DNA of 64,000 bases from Heloderma charlesbogerti (Eukaryota > Chordata > Lepidosauria > Squamata > Helodermatidae): positions 2,003,501-2,067,500 of the forward strand of contig JANEZZ010002061.1 of assembly GCA_026122225.1 (NCBI GenBank), given 5' to 3'. This document shows positions 42,020 through 53,615 of this stretch, piece by piece. Both the position numbers and the translations under genes were made by a program. Positions within the stretch are counted from its first letter, which is position 1. Each line of letters opens with the position of its first letter. The notes beneath the pieces are model-generated. The model saw only the letters and a list, made by a program, of their open reading frames with translations, did not search any database and was not told the origin of the DNA.

Positions 42020-42345
42020 AGATTTGCATAACATTTGCATATGCTTATTTATAAAGATAGATACAAATTTAGAAATTATTATTATAATTTAAATAAAAAT
42101 ACAATACATCTCATCATAGTAGGGGAAACTGTGACCAGGTGACCTGCCCCCTTGCTCATTTGCTGTCCAGGTGCTGTTGATGAGCAGTTCTTCCTTCTCA
42201 TGGTCCTTTATCTTTAAACCAGACTTGCACTGGACAGCCCTTCAAGCAAAGGGTGCCTTCAAAATAGAGGATGGTCCTCTGGAAGCCCTGCAAATAGAGG
42301 ACTGTTACAGAGGATAGTCTCTTCTACAGAGACGAGGACGTATGG
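42020..42345 (-). mobile_element. TAGGGTGGCCA-family repeat, antisense
   Basis: AGAGGGCACAGATTTGCATA, TTATAATTTAAATAAAAATA, CTGTGACCAGGTGACCTG and AATAGAGGACTGTTACAGAG are the reverse complement of blocks in the copies at 53620 and 55077, in the reversed order. Confidence 0.72.
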
Positions 42346-42887
42346 CTACCAAACACAGCAAGGGGCTGGGGGGAACATGTACCCATTGAACTTGCTAGCA
42401 GCCCTCTTGGGGAGTGTAGTTGGGTCATGGCCCACAACGCTCTATCTGCTTCCCCAAGGGGCTCAGATCCAAAAGCTGGTAAACTCCTGGTGTAGCACAT
42501 GGAATTAGCCTGCAGGACTGGATCCAGGTTTGAGGGGGCCTTCAACTAAGTACTCTCTGCTGGGATCCCTCCTATGACAGTGGTAGGTTTTATTATTGTT
42601 ACCCCAAACCAGTAGGTCAGAGGAAAAATGGCCTGGGTTCAGAATACCTCAGGTACTGCTTGTCTCATATGACCCTACCTGACAGCTAAGATGTTCCTCA
42701 GAATTGCTTCTCTGGGTGCCCCCGGCCATGGAGTTTAAGCAGGTAGTTACCACGGATTGGGCCTTTTCTATGGTTGCACCCTAACTGTGGAACTCCCCAC
42801 CACCACAGGGAGATCCGTCTGGAACCTTCTTTATTGTCCTTTAGGCACCAGGCAGAGTCCTGCTTCATTTGGCTTTTGGTGTTGTTT
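42346..42887. other. No gene seen; L2-like remnant around 42745-42830
   Basis: GATTGGGCCTTTTCTATGGT and ACTGTGGAACTCCCCACC recall the L2 C-terminal coding block seen intact at 20860-20905. Confidence 0.45.
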
Positions 42888-43335
42888 CATAGAATCGTAG
42901 AGTTAGAGGGGGGCTTGTAAGCTGCCTAATCCAACACCATGCTTGACACAGGAAATCCAGAGCTGGAGCATTTGCACAGATAGCTACCCAGCCTCTGCTT
43001 GAAGACTTCCAGTGAGGAAGAGCCCACCACCCCTCCAGGTCATTGGTTCCATTGCTGAACTGCTCATACTGTCAACATGTTTCTTCTAGTGTTTAAACCA
43101 AAATCAATGCTCTTGTAACTTAAGCTCATGAGATCTAATCCTGCCCTTTGAGGCAGCAGAGACATACTGTCTTTGCCCTCTTCTTTGTGACACCCTTCAG
43201 GTCTTTGAAGAATGTTATCATGCCCACTCCCCTTTAAGTCTTCTCTTCTCCAGGCTAAAATACAGATCCTTCAACATTTTCAAGACTTGTTTTCCATGAC
43301 GCTGATCATTGCCCTCTCCAAAATGCTTTCCAGTT
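42888..43335 (-). mobile_element. CR1-type LINE 3' end, antisense
   Basis: It starts with TCATAGAATCGTAGAGTTAG, the reverse complement of the CR1 terminal repeat. It continues through CAGCCTCTGCTTGAAGACTT, CTTCTCTTCTCCAGGCTAAA and TTCATCATTGCCCTCT-like antisense coding sequence. It is old and diverged. Confidence 0.75.
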
Positions 43336-43512
43336 TGTTTATCAGTTGGTTTATTTGGTTTTCTTTGTGTTCTGGCTCTGGCGTTACAATAGCTTATCTG
43401 TGTTGCTTTATAGTTCTGCCCTTTTATTCAGTGTATTTAGTGGTTCATATATATTTTGCTATTTGTGCTTTACGTTGTATTTTTCCTATTATTATTATTA
43501 TTTAAAAATTAA

Positions 43513-45045
43513 ATACGTAATTATCCAGCCTGCTAAGTTCAAAATATTGGTTCCAGAAAGCAACAAGTGGCTGCCATTTCAGGGAAAAAAAAGTCACAGC
43601 ACAAAATACAATCATTTCTATTGCAAAACCTATCTGTTAATTTATCAATCTGAGCAACCTCCAAAGCGTGAAATAACCATTCTCTAGACGTGGGAGTTCT
43701 GACATTTTGTTTCTGGCCAGTACAATTCTGGCAGCTATTAATAAATTTATAATCAATTCCTTAACAGTTTTTTTTCTGTAACCTTGGGTAAATAATTTAG
43801 GGAGCAATCCTATGGCTGCTAGTCAGTGGCTAGACGGCCATAGGATATGTGGTTTTCTGGGAACCGATCTCAGAGCCTGCACTCCGAGGTCAGTTCCCTG
43901 AGAACCAACCTTTCCCCCCTCCCGCGCTGCCTTGCAGGCAGCTCGGAATGGCCTCATGGTCCGTGCTCGGAAGAGGAGCAAAGAGTAGTGAAAATGGGGC
44001 ATTCCGGGTGCGTTCCAGGGTGGGGAAGGCGGAAATGCTGATACAACACATCCCACGTGTCGTCCAGCAGCTGCTTCCCCCGCTCTGCCTTCCCATGGCT
44101 AGACAGCCGAAATCAAAATCGGCTGTCTAGCCGCAAATGCAGGGCAGGAGAAGCACAGAGGGAACGATCCCCTCTGTGCTTCTCCTGCCCTGTATTGGAT
44201 AGGTGGTCGCCTCCAAGTTTGGAGGTGGCCGCCTATCACCATAGGATTGTGCCCTTAGTAATATAGATGTATCAATTTTTATGCATCAAATGCATCAAAT
44301 GCATCAAATTTTATGTTCATTCCTGTTGTTATAACAACAGGTTCCCCAATATTCTTGGACCTCTGGACAATTCCATAGTCCATGAATAAAAGCTGCATCC
44401 AATCTCTCACACTTCCAGCAACCAAATCAGTTCTTCATTCTGTTCATTCCTTGTGCCACCTATATAAAATTTTATACTAAGCTTCTTTCCAAGAAGTACT
44501 CACTGAAAAGGGTTTACTTAATTTAAAGATTTCTAACTTCTGCTGTAGATCTACCAATATCTCTCTCCAATCTCTTCTTAGATGTGACATCAAATTTTAA
44601 AAGATGATAATAAGCTGATATAAATGTGGTGGTATTTTTTTCTTTCCTACTTCAGCTGCAATAATGGCCTGAAATACAGCCCTCTGCCTCAAATATGTTA
44701 GTTTTAGCTTGTATAAAATGAAATTCCTGATTGGAAAATATTCATACCATGGAGGTGTCCACGCAGTCCTATTTTCAGACATGTATCTCTCTGGATAACC
44801 CCTGCATCATTTACCAAGCCTTGTAACCTGCAGCAATCATAAATTTTCCATTGTTGAAAATTCCTTCCTGTATTAACAAACTTTTTATGCCTAATGACTG
44901 ACATTCAAGGAGAAAACTCTGGGCTCAATCTACTCCAATACAAATAGTCAATGTTTCAGGATGATTTTATCTTCCCACTACTTCCTTCGCCATCCATTTA
45001 TGATGTTTTACTCTTTGTTAAGCTGCCTTGAATGCAGTTTGCAGA
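43513..45045 (-). pseudogene. L1-clade LINE fragment, antisense, decayed
   Basis: A minus-strand frame at 44782-44597 encodes PPWYEYFPIRNFILYKLKLT, which fits the conserved region downstream of RT in L1 ORF2. The flanking antisense sequence has the base composition and scattered short frames of a decayed L1. A foldback element at 43797-44257 interrupts it. The limits are approximate and the assignment is moderate. Confidence 0.55.
43797..44257. mobile_element. Composite foldback element (461 bp), four nested stems
   Basis: The ends TTAGGGAGCAATCCTATGG and CCATAGGATTGTGCCCTTA are inverted repeats. Inner stems include GGCTAGACAGCCGA/TCGGCTGTCTAGCC (44096-44131), GGCAGGAGAAGCACAGAGGG/CCCTCTGTGCTTCTCCTGCC (44142-44190) and GTGGTCGCCTCCAA/TTGGAGGTGGCCGCC (44203-44232). 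Its ends resemble those of the GCAATCCTATGCATG MITEs, but the interior is different. Confidence 0.85.
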
Positions 45046-45174
45046 AGAGTGGTCTACATCAGGGGTCCCCAACCTTTTTGGACCCGTGGGCACATTTGGG
45101 AATTTGAGAAACTGCTGTGGGCACCACCACAAAATGCCTAAACAGCGGGTTGCCGCTTTGGCCTCCACCTGTCA

Positions 45175-45690
45175 TGTCTGTAGATCTTAGGCTTCATCTT
45201 TTTCAGCAGAAACTTTTGTTTCGCATCTATTGGACACCACAATGTCTGTTTAATATGGGATTGTCTAATTTGGCTAATAGCTGGCGGTGCAGCACAGCTA
45301 ATGCTTCTTTTAAACACATGTTTTGGCAATGTCCAGTAGTTGCTTCTTTTTGTGGGGGAGATTTTTACACAGAAAAAAGTTGTACTGGAACAGTCTTTAA
45401 TATTCACTGATGTACATGCTCTTTTAAATGATTGACCTGCTTCATGGAAATTAATGAATAGTCAGCAGAAATGGATCCTCTACACCCTTTTAACAGCTAA
45501 AAGACTGATATTACAACATTGGGAGGATAAACACTCACCTCCTATAATACAATGGACTGAAGACCTTATAACACTTTCAATATTTGAACAGGTGACATAT
45601 AGACACAATCTTCAAATGGATACTTGTTTGGATATTTGGTCTGCTTCTGTTGAAGCCTGTTATAACTGCTAGAAAGATATATGCATTTCA
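45175..45690 (+). pseudogene. L1-clade ORF2 C-terminal fragment
   Basis: The sequence encodes LRLHLFQQKLLFRIYWTPQC, then WRCSTANASFKHMFWQCPVV, the Cys/His pattern near the C-terminus of L1 ORF2, and then LYTLLTAKRLILQHWEDKHS and IIQWTEDLITL. Frame shifts separate the parts. It sits within the hAT-like element at 45060-45925. Confidence 0.8.
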
Positions 45691-45718
45691 TAGATATTAA
45701 TTGCTATACATATATACA

Positions 45719-45745
45719 AATCTATGTACGTACGTATGTACGTAC

Positions 45746-45798
<53 letters not shown>

Positions 45799-45815
45799 TA
45801 TACACACACAGGAAT
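45719..45815. repeat. Microsatellite cluster (ACGT/TA/CA)n
   Basis: TACGTACGTATGTACGTACG gives way to a TA run at about 45751-45784 and then a CA run at 45785-45813. Confidence 0.9.
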
Positions 45816-45984
45816 ATTCTTTTTCCGGATGCCCACGGACACCACATTAGAGATCCCTTTACAGGTGCCACTGGAGGTGACCGCAAGTGCCATGGCACCC
45901 ATGGGCATCATGTTGTGAACCCCTGGCCTATATGGTCACCACATCTCAAAAAGGATATTGTAGAGCTTGAGCCTTGTAGAGCAC

Positions 45985-46115
45985 CTTAAGGGCAACCAAA
46001 ATGATCAGGAGCCTGGAGCAATTCCCCATAGGCAACTGGTTGGCCACTGTAGGAAATAGGATAGGCCGTTGGTTTGATTGAGCAGGACTCTTCTTATAGC
46101 TTTATTTTTTAAAAA
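45985..46115 (+). mobile_element. CR1-type LINE tail fragment
   Basis: CAACTGGTTGGCCACTGTAG and TTGATTGAGCAGGACTCTTC then TTATAG are diverged forms of the CR1 3' UTR end seen at 5560-5634. Confidence 0.55.
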
Positions 46116-46298
46116 TAAGACAAAGGATAAATAAAATTACCTCAATTTTCCCGACTCTTTTACCAGTACACAAATGGGAGCATGAGCAGCCCTGGGGATG
46201 TGGGGGTCCTCTGGATCTATGGATGGGAGGTGCGCATAGGCCTCCAATTGACATTTATGGCCGTATGTTTTCCCAAGTTCTGAGCCCTGCATTCCAGC

Positions 46299-46764
46299 TA
46301 GGGATGTCAGAGGAATCTGTCCGAGGGGTGAGCTTGCCGAACCTTCATCAGCTCAGTCCCTCCAGACTTCGTCTTAGTTCCCTGTGAGCTGCCTACACGC
46401 AATCTGCATCGAGTTGGGCGAGCCCGTGGATTTTCTGTGATTTTTTTTTTAAATAGACATTTATCAAATATTGGCCATCATTTGCACAATTTGCACAAAT
46501 CACACAAATCACAACTGCAATTTACACAAATCACACAAATCACAACTGCAATTTACACAAATTAAGCGAATTATGGCCGAAATTCATGCAAAGTACAGCT
46601 GCAATTTGCATAAATTTTTATTTACAAGGAAAAAAGCCTGAAAAAAATTCTCCAATTTCAGGAAAGACCTGTGGCTTGGCTCACAAATGCAAGCCGAGCC
46701 AGGCAGGCAGTGGGAATCTGTTGGGCCCAAAAAGGGCTGGATTTTCAAGTAACGGACATCGCTA
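46299..46764. mobile_element. hAT-like element with AT-rich tandem core, copy 7 (466 bp)
   Basis: It starts TAGGGATGTCAGAGGAATCT, ends AACGGACATCGCTA, and has the near-perfect 8-bp duplication ATTCCAGC/GTTCCAGC (46291-46298 and 46765-46772). The terminus matches the hairpin family, but the core is a loose tandem repeat (ACAAATCACACAAATCACAA, CTGCAATTTACACAAAT) at about 46475-46600, not palindromes. It links the hairpin elements to AT-core elements such as 56383-56825. Confidence 0.85.
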
Positions 46765-46817
46765 GTTCCAGCCACTGAATATAGTGGAACTTGATTCTGA
46801 ATAATAGGATTAGGCTA

Positions 46818-49800
46818 TTGTTGTTGTTGTTGTTCAGTCGTTCAGTCGTGTCCGACTCTTCGTGACCCCATGGACCATAGCACGCCAGGCCTTCCTGTCC
46901 TGCGCTCTCTCCCGGAGCGTGCTCAAGTTCATATTCATTGCATCCGTGATGCTATCTAGCCATCTCATCCTCTGCCGTCCCCTTCTCCTTTTGCCTTCAG
47001 TCTTTCCCAGCATCAGGGTCTTTTCCAGGGAGTTTTCTCTTCGCATTAGGTGGCCAAAATATTGGAGCTTCAGCTTCATCATCTGTCCTTCCAATGAGCA
47101 CTCAGGGTTGATTTCCTTTAAGATGGACTGATTTGACCTCCTTGCAGTCCAGGGGACTCGTAAGAGTCTTCTCCAGCACCACAGTTCGAAAGCATCAATT
47201 CTTCGGCGCTCAGCCTTCCTTATAGTCCAGCTCTCACAGCCATACATTACTACTGGGAAAACCATAGCTTTGATTAGACGGACCTTTGTCGGCAAGGTGA
47301 TGTCTCTGCTTCTTACTATGCTGTCTAGGTTTGCCATAGCTTTCCTCCCAAGGAGCAAGCGTCTTTTAATTTCATGGCTACAGTCACCGTCTGCGGTGAT
47401 CTTGGAGCCCAAGAAAGTAAAATCTGTCACTGCTTCCATTTCTTCCCCTTCTATATGCCAGGAAGTGATGGGGCCAGATGCCATGATCTTCGTTTTTTTA
47501 ATGTTGAGTTTCAAACCAGCTTTTGCACTCTCCTCTTTCACCCTCAACAAGAGGCTCTTGAGATCCTCTTCGCTTTCTGCCATTAGGGTGGTATCGTCTG
47601 CATATCGGAGGTTGTTGATAATTCTCCCAGCAATCTTAATTCCGACCTCTGATTCATCCAACCCGGCATTTCTCATGATCTACTCTGCATATAAGTTAAA
47701 TAAGCAGGGTGACAATATGCAGCCTTGTCGTACTCCTTTCCCAATTTTGAACCAATCGGTTGTTCCATGTCTGGTTCTTACTGTTGCTTCTTGACCCTCG
47801 TACAGGTTTCTCAGGAGACAGGTAAGGTGGTCTGGTACTCCCATCACTTTAAGAATTTGCCAGAGTTTGTTGTGATCCACACAATCAAAGGCTTTAGCGT
47901 AGTCAATGAAGCAGAAATAGACATTTTTCTGGAATTCTCTTGCTTTCTCCATGATGCAGCGAATGTTGGCGATTTGATCTCTAGTTCCTCTGCCTCTTCG
48001 AAACCCAGCTTGTACTTCCGGTAGTTCTCGGTTCGCATACTGCTGAAGCCTAGCTTGTAGGATTTTGAGCATAACCTTGCTGGCATGTGAAATGAGCGCA
48101 ATTGTGCGGTAGTTTGAACACTCTTTGGCGTTGCCCTTCTTTGGAATTGGAATGTAAACTGACCTTTTCCAGTCTTGTGGCCAGTGTTGAGTGTTCCAGA
48201 TTTGTTGGCATATTGAATGCAGCACTTTAACAGCATCATCTTTTAGGATTTTAAATAGCTCGGCTGGAATACTGTCATCTCCGCTAGCTTTGTTGTTACT
48301 AATGCTTCCTAAGGCCCACTTGACTTCACTCTCTAGGATGTCCGGCTCAAGTTCAGTGACCGCACTATCATGGCTATCAGGGACATTCAGATCTTTCCTG
48401 TATAGTTCTTCTGTGTATTCTTGCCACCTCTTCTTAATCTCATCTGCTTCTCTTAGGTCCCTGCCTTCTTTGTCCTTTATCATGCCCGTCTTTGCACAAA
48501 ACGTTCCCTTGAGATCTCCAATTTTCTTGAAGAGATCTCTAGTCTTTCCCATTCTGTTGTTTTCCTCGATTTCTTTGCATTGTTCATTTAAGAAGGCCTT
48601 CTTGTCTCTCCTTGCTATTCTCTGGAACTCTGCATTCAGTTGGGTATATCTTCCCCTTTCTCCCTTGCTTTTCGCTTCCCTTCTTTCGTGAGCTACTTGT
48701 AAAGCCTCATCAGACAGCCACTTTGCTTTCTTGCATTTCTTTTTCTTTGGGATGGATTGAGTTGCTGCCTCCTGAACAATGTTACGGACCTCCGTCCATA
48801 GTTCCTCAGGCACTCTGTCTATCAGGTCTAATCCCTGAAATCTATTCCTCACCTCCACTGTATATTCATCAGGGATATGATTTAGGTCATACCTGAACGG
48901 TTTAGTGGTTTTCCCGACGTTCTTCAATTTAAGCCGAAATTTTGCAAGAAGCAGCTCATGATCTGAGCCACAGTCAGCTCCAGGTCTTGTTTTTACTGAC
49001 TGTATGGAGCTTCTCCATCTTTGGCTGCAAAGGACATAATCAATCTGATTTCGATATTGACCATCTGGTGATGTCCATGTGTAGAGACGCCTCTTGTGCT
49101 GTTGGAAAAGAGTGTTTGCTATGATCAGCGTGTTCTCTTGGCAAAACTCTATTAGCTTTTGTCCTGCTTCATTTTGTACACCAAGGCCATGCCTGCCTGT
49201 TATCCCGGTGATTTCTTGACTTCCTACTTTAGCATTCCAATCCCCTATGATGAAGAGGACATCTTTTTTTGGTGTTAGTTCTAGAAGGTGTTGTAGGTCT
49301 TCATAGAACCGATCAACCTCAGCTTCTTCGGCCTCAGTGGTTGGGGCATAGACTTGAATTACTGTGATGTTGAATGGTTTGCCTTGGATTCGTACTGAGA
49401 TCATTCTATCATTTTTAAGATTGTACCCCAGTACTGCTTTTCCCACCCTTTTGTTGACTATGAGTGCTACTCCATTTCTTCTAAGGGATTCTTGCCCACA
49501 ATAGTAGATATGATGGTCACCTGAATTAAATTCGCCCATGCCTGTCCATTTTAGTTCGCTGATTCCCAAGATGTCGATGTTCAATCTTGCCATCTCATGT
49601 TTGACCACCTCCAGCTTACCTTGATTCATTGATCTGACATTCCAGGTTCCTAAACAATATTGTTCTTTACAGCATCGGATTTTCTTTTCACCACCGGACA
49701 CATCCACAGCTGAGTGTCCTTTCGGCTTTGGCCCAGCCGCATCACTCTTTCTGGCGCTACTTGGAAATACCCTCTGCTCTTCCCCAGTAGCATATTGGAC

Positions 49801-50042
49801 ACCTTCCGACCTGAGGGGCTCATCTTCCGGCGTCATATCTTTTAGCCTTGTGATACTTTCCATGGGGTTTTCTTGGCAAGAATACTGGAGTGGGTTGCCA
49901 TTTCCTTCTCCAGTGGACCACATTTTGTCAGAACTCTCTGCCATGACCTGTCCGTCTTGGGTGGCCCTGCACGGCATAGCTTATGGCTTCACTGAGTTAC
50001 GCAAGCCCCTTCGCCACAACAAGGCAGTGATCCATGAAGGGG
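46818..50042 (-). mobile_element. BovB (RTE-clade) LINE, near full length, antisense (~3.2 kb)
   Basis: The minus strand carries a complete-looking BovB. Its 5' end reads CCCCTTCATGGATCACTGCC (from 50042) and its 3' end reads AGTCGTGTCCGACTCTTCGT-complement with a CAA-rich tail (to 46818). Both ends coincide with the copy at 59344-62470, so this is probably the natural element length for the subfamily. The flanks GGCTAT on both sides may be a short target duplication. BovB is well known for horizontal transfer between squamates, ruminants and ticks. Confidence 0.95.
46834..49977 (-). pseudogene. BovB ORF (endonuclease + reverse transcriptase) with one amber codon
   Basis: One long frame (765 codons, 49977-47680) and its in-frame continuation (280 codons, 47676-46834) are separated by a single TAG at 47682-47680. 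The endonuclease domain has WNVRSMNQGKLE, GISELKWTG (catalytic Glu), FIIGDWNAKVG and GSDHELLLAKF. The RT has FCFIDYAKAFDCVDH (motif A), KGVRQGCILSPCLFNLYAE (motif B), then the stop, then LRYADDTTLMAES (motif C, YADD intact). The C-terminus reads RRLLRVPWTARRSNQSIL and ends KSRTRLND. Apart from the amber codon, no frameshift is visible. Whether this copy could move by readthrough is unknown. Confidence 0.95.
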
Positions 50043-51369
50043 CTATAACAAGGCTATAACAAGGGCCTAATAATAAGGAAGGGGAAGCTAAATTGGACAA
50101 TACCAGCAAGAGCACCAGTATTAAAGGGCCTGCCCTATCAAAGGCCCATGGATGAGCTGGAAGGCAGACAGCAAGAAGTGTTGCAGCAATGCAAGACTAT
50201 AACCTCTCTCTTTTTTTTACTCTGGATTACAGTGCTGGGTCCAGTTTTGGGGAACCCTTCAGCAGGACATCCTCAACGACTCCCTCTCTGAGTGGGCCCA
50301 CCTACTTCTTGTCACTGTCACCACTGTCTGCTTGCTTACCCTCTTTCTCTGGGCCCAATTGATTAGAAGGAGAGCACAAGGCAGGTGGAAGATGTTTCTT
50401 CTTCTCCTGTCACTACATGCATGCTAGGTAGGGTGGGCATGTGTCCTACTTGACAGAGGACATTCCTCGATTTTGAAGGCATTCTTTATTTGAAGGGCTC
50501 TCCGATGGGGCCCCATTAAAAAAAAAAATGTGACAGGCCTGTGTGTTCAGCCCTTAGAGGTAGGGCAAACAGCAATGGGGTAAGCAGCAACAGGAATATT
50601 GCACTATTGGGAAAGTGTTAGACCCTGGTCCCCCCATCTACCCCAATGAAGCAGCCCTAATATGAACTTCTCCCCCTGCTTGCCAGGATTAATTATAATC
50701 ACACTAAAAATAATATTACTTTAACTATATAATAAGGAAGACACTTATATTTTAACAATGGTGATTGATTATTTAATTGCATAATAAATTTGAGATGTCG
50801 TATGACCCCAACACAGGTTGAACTGAGCGCTCAGTGGGCCTACTGTTGAGTCACAAGAGTTGTTACTGCCAATGTCCTCTCCACCGTCCTTGAGGCTGAA
50901 CCTGGATAAAGTCTTTCTTCTTCTCTTCAACAAGAAAAGACTCTTGACATTACGATAGTAAACAAGGTGTTGAGAGTATTGTCTTATTGAGAGAATTTCT
51001 TAATTAGTTCTTAGTTGTGACTAACACCTCTATCCGCTCAGAAATAGATTCTGCTATGTTTTCCTCCTTGTTGTGAAGCTGTTAAAGTACTACATGAGCC
51101 AAGCCACAGAAAAGAAAAAGGGCAGGGAAACAAAGAAAAAAGGTGAGAAATCTGCCAATATCTATAACATTGACTGCTATAGGACAGACTACAAAAGCTT
51201 TCCCCAACTCTTTGCTGGGGGGGGGGGGGAGAGACTGCACCCTTCTGTACCCATCTCCATGAATCATTGAAATATACACACTCTTTCTTTACACATATCC
51301 CCCCCTCACTACATCACAATGAAAAGCATTTTGTTAGTCATAGTATGAAAAGGCTGTAAGATCTTAAAG
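50043..51369. other. No gene seen; TAGGGTGGCCA-type fragment at 50430-50545
   Basis: TAGGGTGGGCATGTGTCCTA and GAAGGGCTCTCCGATGG match the left part of the repeat at 55077. A (CTATAACAAGG)2 repeat follows the BovB 5' end at 50043-50064. Confidence 0.5.
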
Positions 51370-51506
51370 CAGCCTTCCCCAAGCTGGGGCCTTCCAGATG
51401 TTTTGGACTACAACTCCCAGCATTCCTGGCCATTAGCCATACTGGCTGGGGCTGATAGGAGTTGAAGTCCAAAACATTTGGAGGGCACCGGGCTGGGGAA
51501 GACTGG
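51370..51506. mobile_element. Foldback MITE (~137 bp)
   Basis: AGCCTTCCCCAAGCTGGGGC, CTTCCAGATGTTTTGGACTA and CAACTCCCAGCATTCCTGGC are mirrored by AACATTTGGAGGGCACCGGG and CTGGGGAAG. This is the best preserved copy of the family at 14909, 29010, 31520 and 52054. Confidence 0.85.
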
Positions 51507-51812
51507 TAGATTTCTGCATCAACAGGATGCTTTTCATCATCTTCCAAGATTCACAGAATACAGATAAATAGGTAAGTAGATAAATAGTAAGTAGATATCT
51601 ACCTACCATATTCCTAAAATTCTGGAAGATAGCACAATTATAAATCTAATCCACTATGGAATACAAGTAGTAACACTTACAATAAACAAGAACACTTAAA
51701 TGAATGATAACAAATAATAACACTTTGCATGTATACAATGATTTTATCATGCTTAAAGTACTAAATATACATTATTCTAGTAATCCTTATAACAGCCCTA
51801 TAGGCTAGTATT

Positions 51813-51994
51813 CTTAGGCTGCAATCCTCTACACACTTATCTGGGAGTAACCCCTACTGAACTCAGTGGGGCTTAGCTCTGAGTGGACATTATAGGATTG
51901 CAGTGGAAGGCTGCAATCGTATTTACTTGGGAGTAAGCCCCATTGAACAAAGCGGGATGTGCTTTTGAGTAAACATGTGTAGGATTGGGCTCCA
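51813..51994. mobile_element. Foldback MITE ('gggagtaagccccattgaac' type), tandem copies
   Basis: TTAGGCTGCAATCCTCTACA, TCTGGGAGTAACCCCTACTG and TCAGTGGGGCTTAGCTC form one copy ending ATAGGATTGCAG. A second copy (GGCTGCAATCGTATTTACTT...GTGTAGGATTGGGC) follows directly. Each is self-complementary at its ends. Confidence 0.8.
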
Positions 51995-52053
51995 ATTCCC
52001 ATATTATGGATTGGGTGTGTGTGGCTGAGCACTGAAAACAGAGGTTTGCCTAA

Positions 52054-52256
52054 GCCAGGGTGGGAAACCTGTGGCCCTCTAGCTGTTGTTGGACGACAAC
52101 TCCTGTCATCTCTGACTATTGGCCATGCTGGCTCCATGCTCCATTGGCCATGCTGACTATTGGCCGTGACAACTCCCGTCATCTCTGACTATTGGCCATG
52201 CTGACTGGGCCAGATGGGAGTTCGAAAGCAACAATATCTGGAGGGCAACAGGTTCC
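52054..52256. mobile_element. Foldback repeat with an internal duplication
   Basis: GGTGGGAAACCTGTGGCCCT and ATATCTGGAGGGCAACAGGT frame repeated copies of the block ACAACTCC.GTCATCTCTGA plus CTATTGGCCATGCTG (52092-52130 and 52168-52206). Confidence 0.7.
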
Positions 52257-52262
52257 TGACCA

Positions 52263-53615
52263 CTTTACTAAGTCAATCCACTAATTGAGTTCATGGCGGA
52301 GGTCAGTTTTTTAAACTAGGAGCTTCCTAGCTTACACTGTTTAAACACTGCATTACCGGACACCAGTTCAGGTCCTTAAAGTCTCTAACATTTAAAACAG
52401 TCCTTGCTGTTTAATAACCTTTAATAACAGCTGGTGATAATGTCTTTTTCCATGCCACCATGAAAAGGTCCACCTGCTCATTTCTGCAGATCAAGCCGAT
52501 GTTAAAGCAGAAGATCAAGAGAGGCCTAGTGGACAGTTGTTGGCAACCTTACAAGTCTTACAGATTTTTAAAAAACAGCCCATAGGGACAATGCTGGCTG
52601 CAGAAAGCTGATCCAAACCAGGTCACCTCATCCATGATATGGTCTGACCACATCCTGAATTGTTTGGATTTGTGGTATCCCAAGGTATTCTGTACTGGGC
52701 CTTGGATGCCTGTACTGGTGCTGGTATTGGGGAAAGTGGAAACCATATCAGCGCAGTGGGGTAAGAATTCAGTTCTTGCTGGACAACACATATACCCCAC
52801 CCCCACAAATCACTTTGTGTCTCCTCCAGATTTGCCTGAAATGGAAGATTTCTATCTTCATTACAGAAGACTTCCATGTGTTGAAAAGGACCCTTTTGAC
52901 TTTTTCATCTGTTTCCCCCTCAGACTGTTGGAGCTGTGATTGCAAGCAGAGCCACATCTTAACTGTGAAGGGAGGGAACCTTGTTCATGACAACGGGGAA
53001 CAAGCACAACATAGCAACAAACATCTCTTTGTCCAGGTTATTATCTGTTAAGAAATAAACTTAATCTTCCTGTCAAAGCATGTTAATCTTTTCAAAAGTC
53101 CCCACCCCCCTTAGTTCAAATATGTCCTCTCCATTTAAGAGTTCAGAGATAACTTCGCCCATCTTGGAATCTGTCTTATTTCTTGAACAAATGGCAGACC
53201 GTCTCAGGAATGGAAGAAGAGAAGATGCAGGCGCGTTCTTCTTCTGGAGACACTGTCTGTTACTGATGCTGCATCTCCTGGCCTATCTTGCTTTCAAGCC
53301 CGGTTAGGCAGCCTCAGAGACGCCTTCTCCTCACAGCATTCCATCCTGCATTCCTTGGGGAACGAAGCAACTATCTCTGAGGTTCAAAAGCCTTGAGGGG
53401 AATGTCGGACAGGCTCGGCTTGGCTTGGGGCTTCTTTGAATCTCCATTTTACCGCTGCTAATATTCTCTCATGCTGTTACATTTTAGGACAGTAGTCTTT
53501 GTCAGGAACTATATATATAAAGAAGAGGGACCCCTCAAATCTGCAAATCTGGCAAGAAAATGTGAAATGCACCTTTTTTAGCTGCAACCAGTGTCAATGA
53601 GGTGGAGAGTGTGCG
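52263..53615. other. No gene seen
   Basis: Short frames on both strands show no motifs. The stretch may include unique DNA. Confidence 0.4.

Larger units (their letters stand above)
45060..45925 (+). mobile_element. hAT-like element with CAGGGGT ends, split by an L1 fragment
   Basis: It starts CAGGGGTCCCCAACCTTTTT, ends ATGTTGTGAACCCCTG, and is flanked by GTCTACAT/GCCTATAT (6 of 8; 45052-45059 and 45926-45933). Those ends and an 8-bp duplication fit hAT. Only about 100 bp of element sequence remain on each side; the middle is filled by an L1 fragment and a microsatellite. Confidence 0.7.

Noticed and set aside
47680..49977. A 765-codon frame that might be taken for a host gene
   Set aside because: It carries the endonuclease and RT motifs of BovB and has a second copy at 59344-62470.
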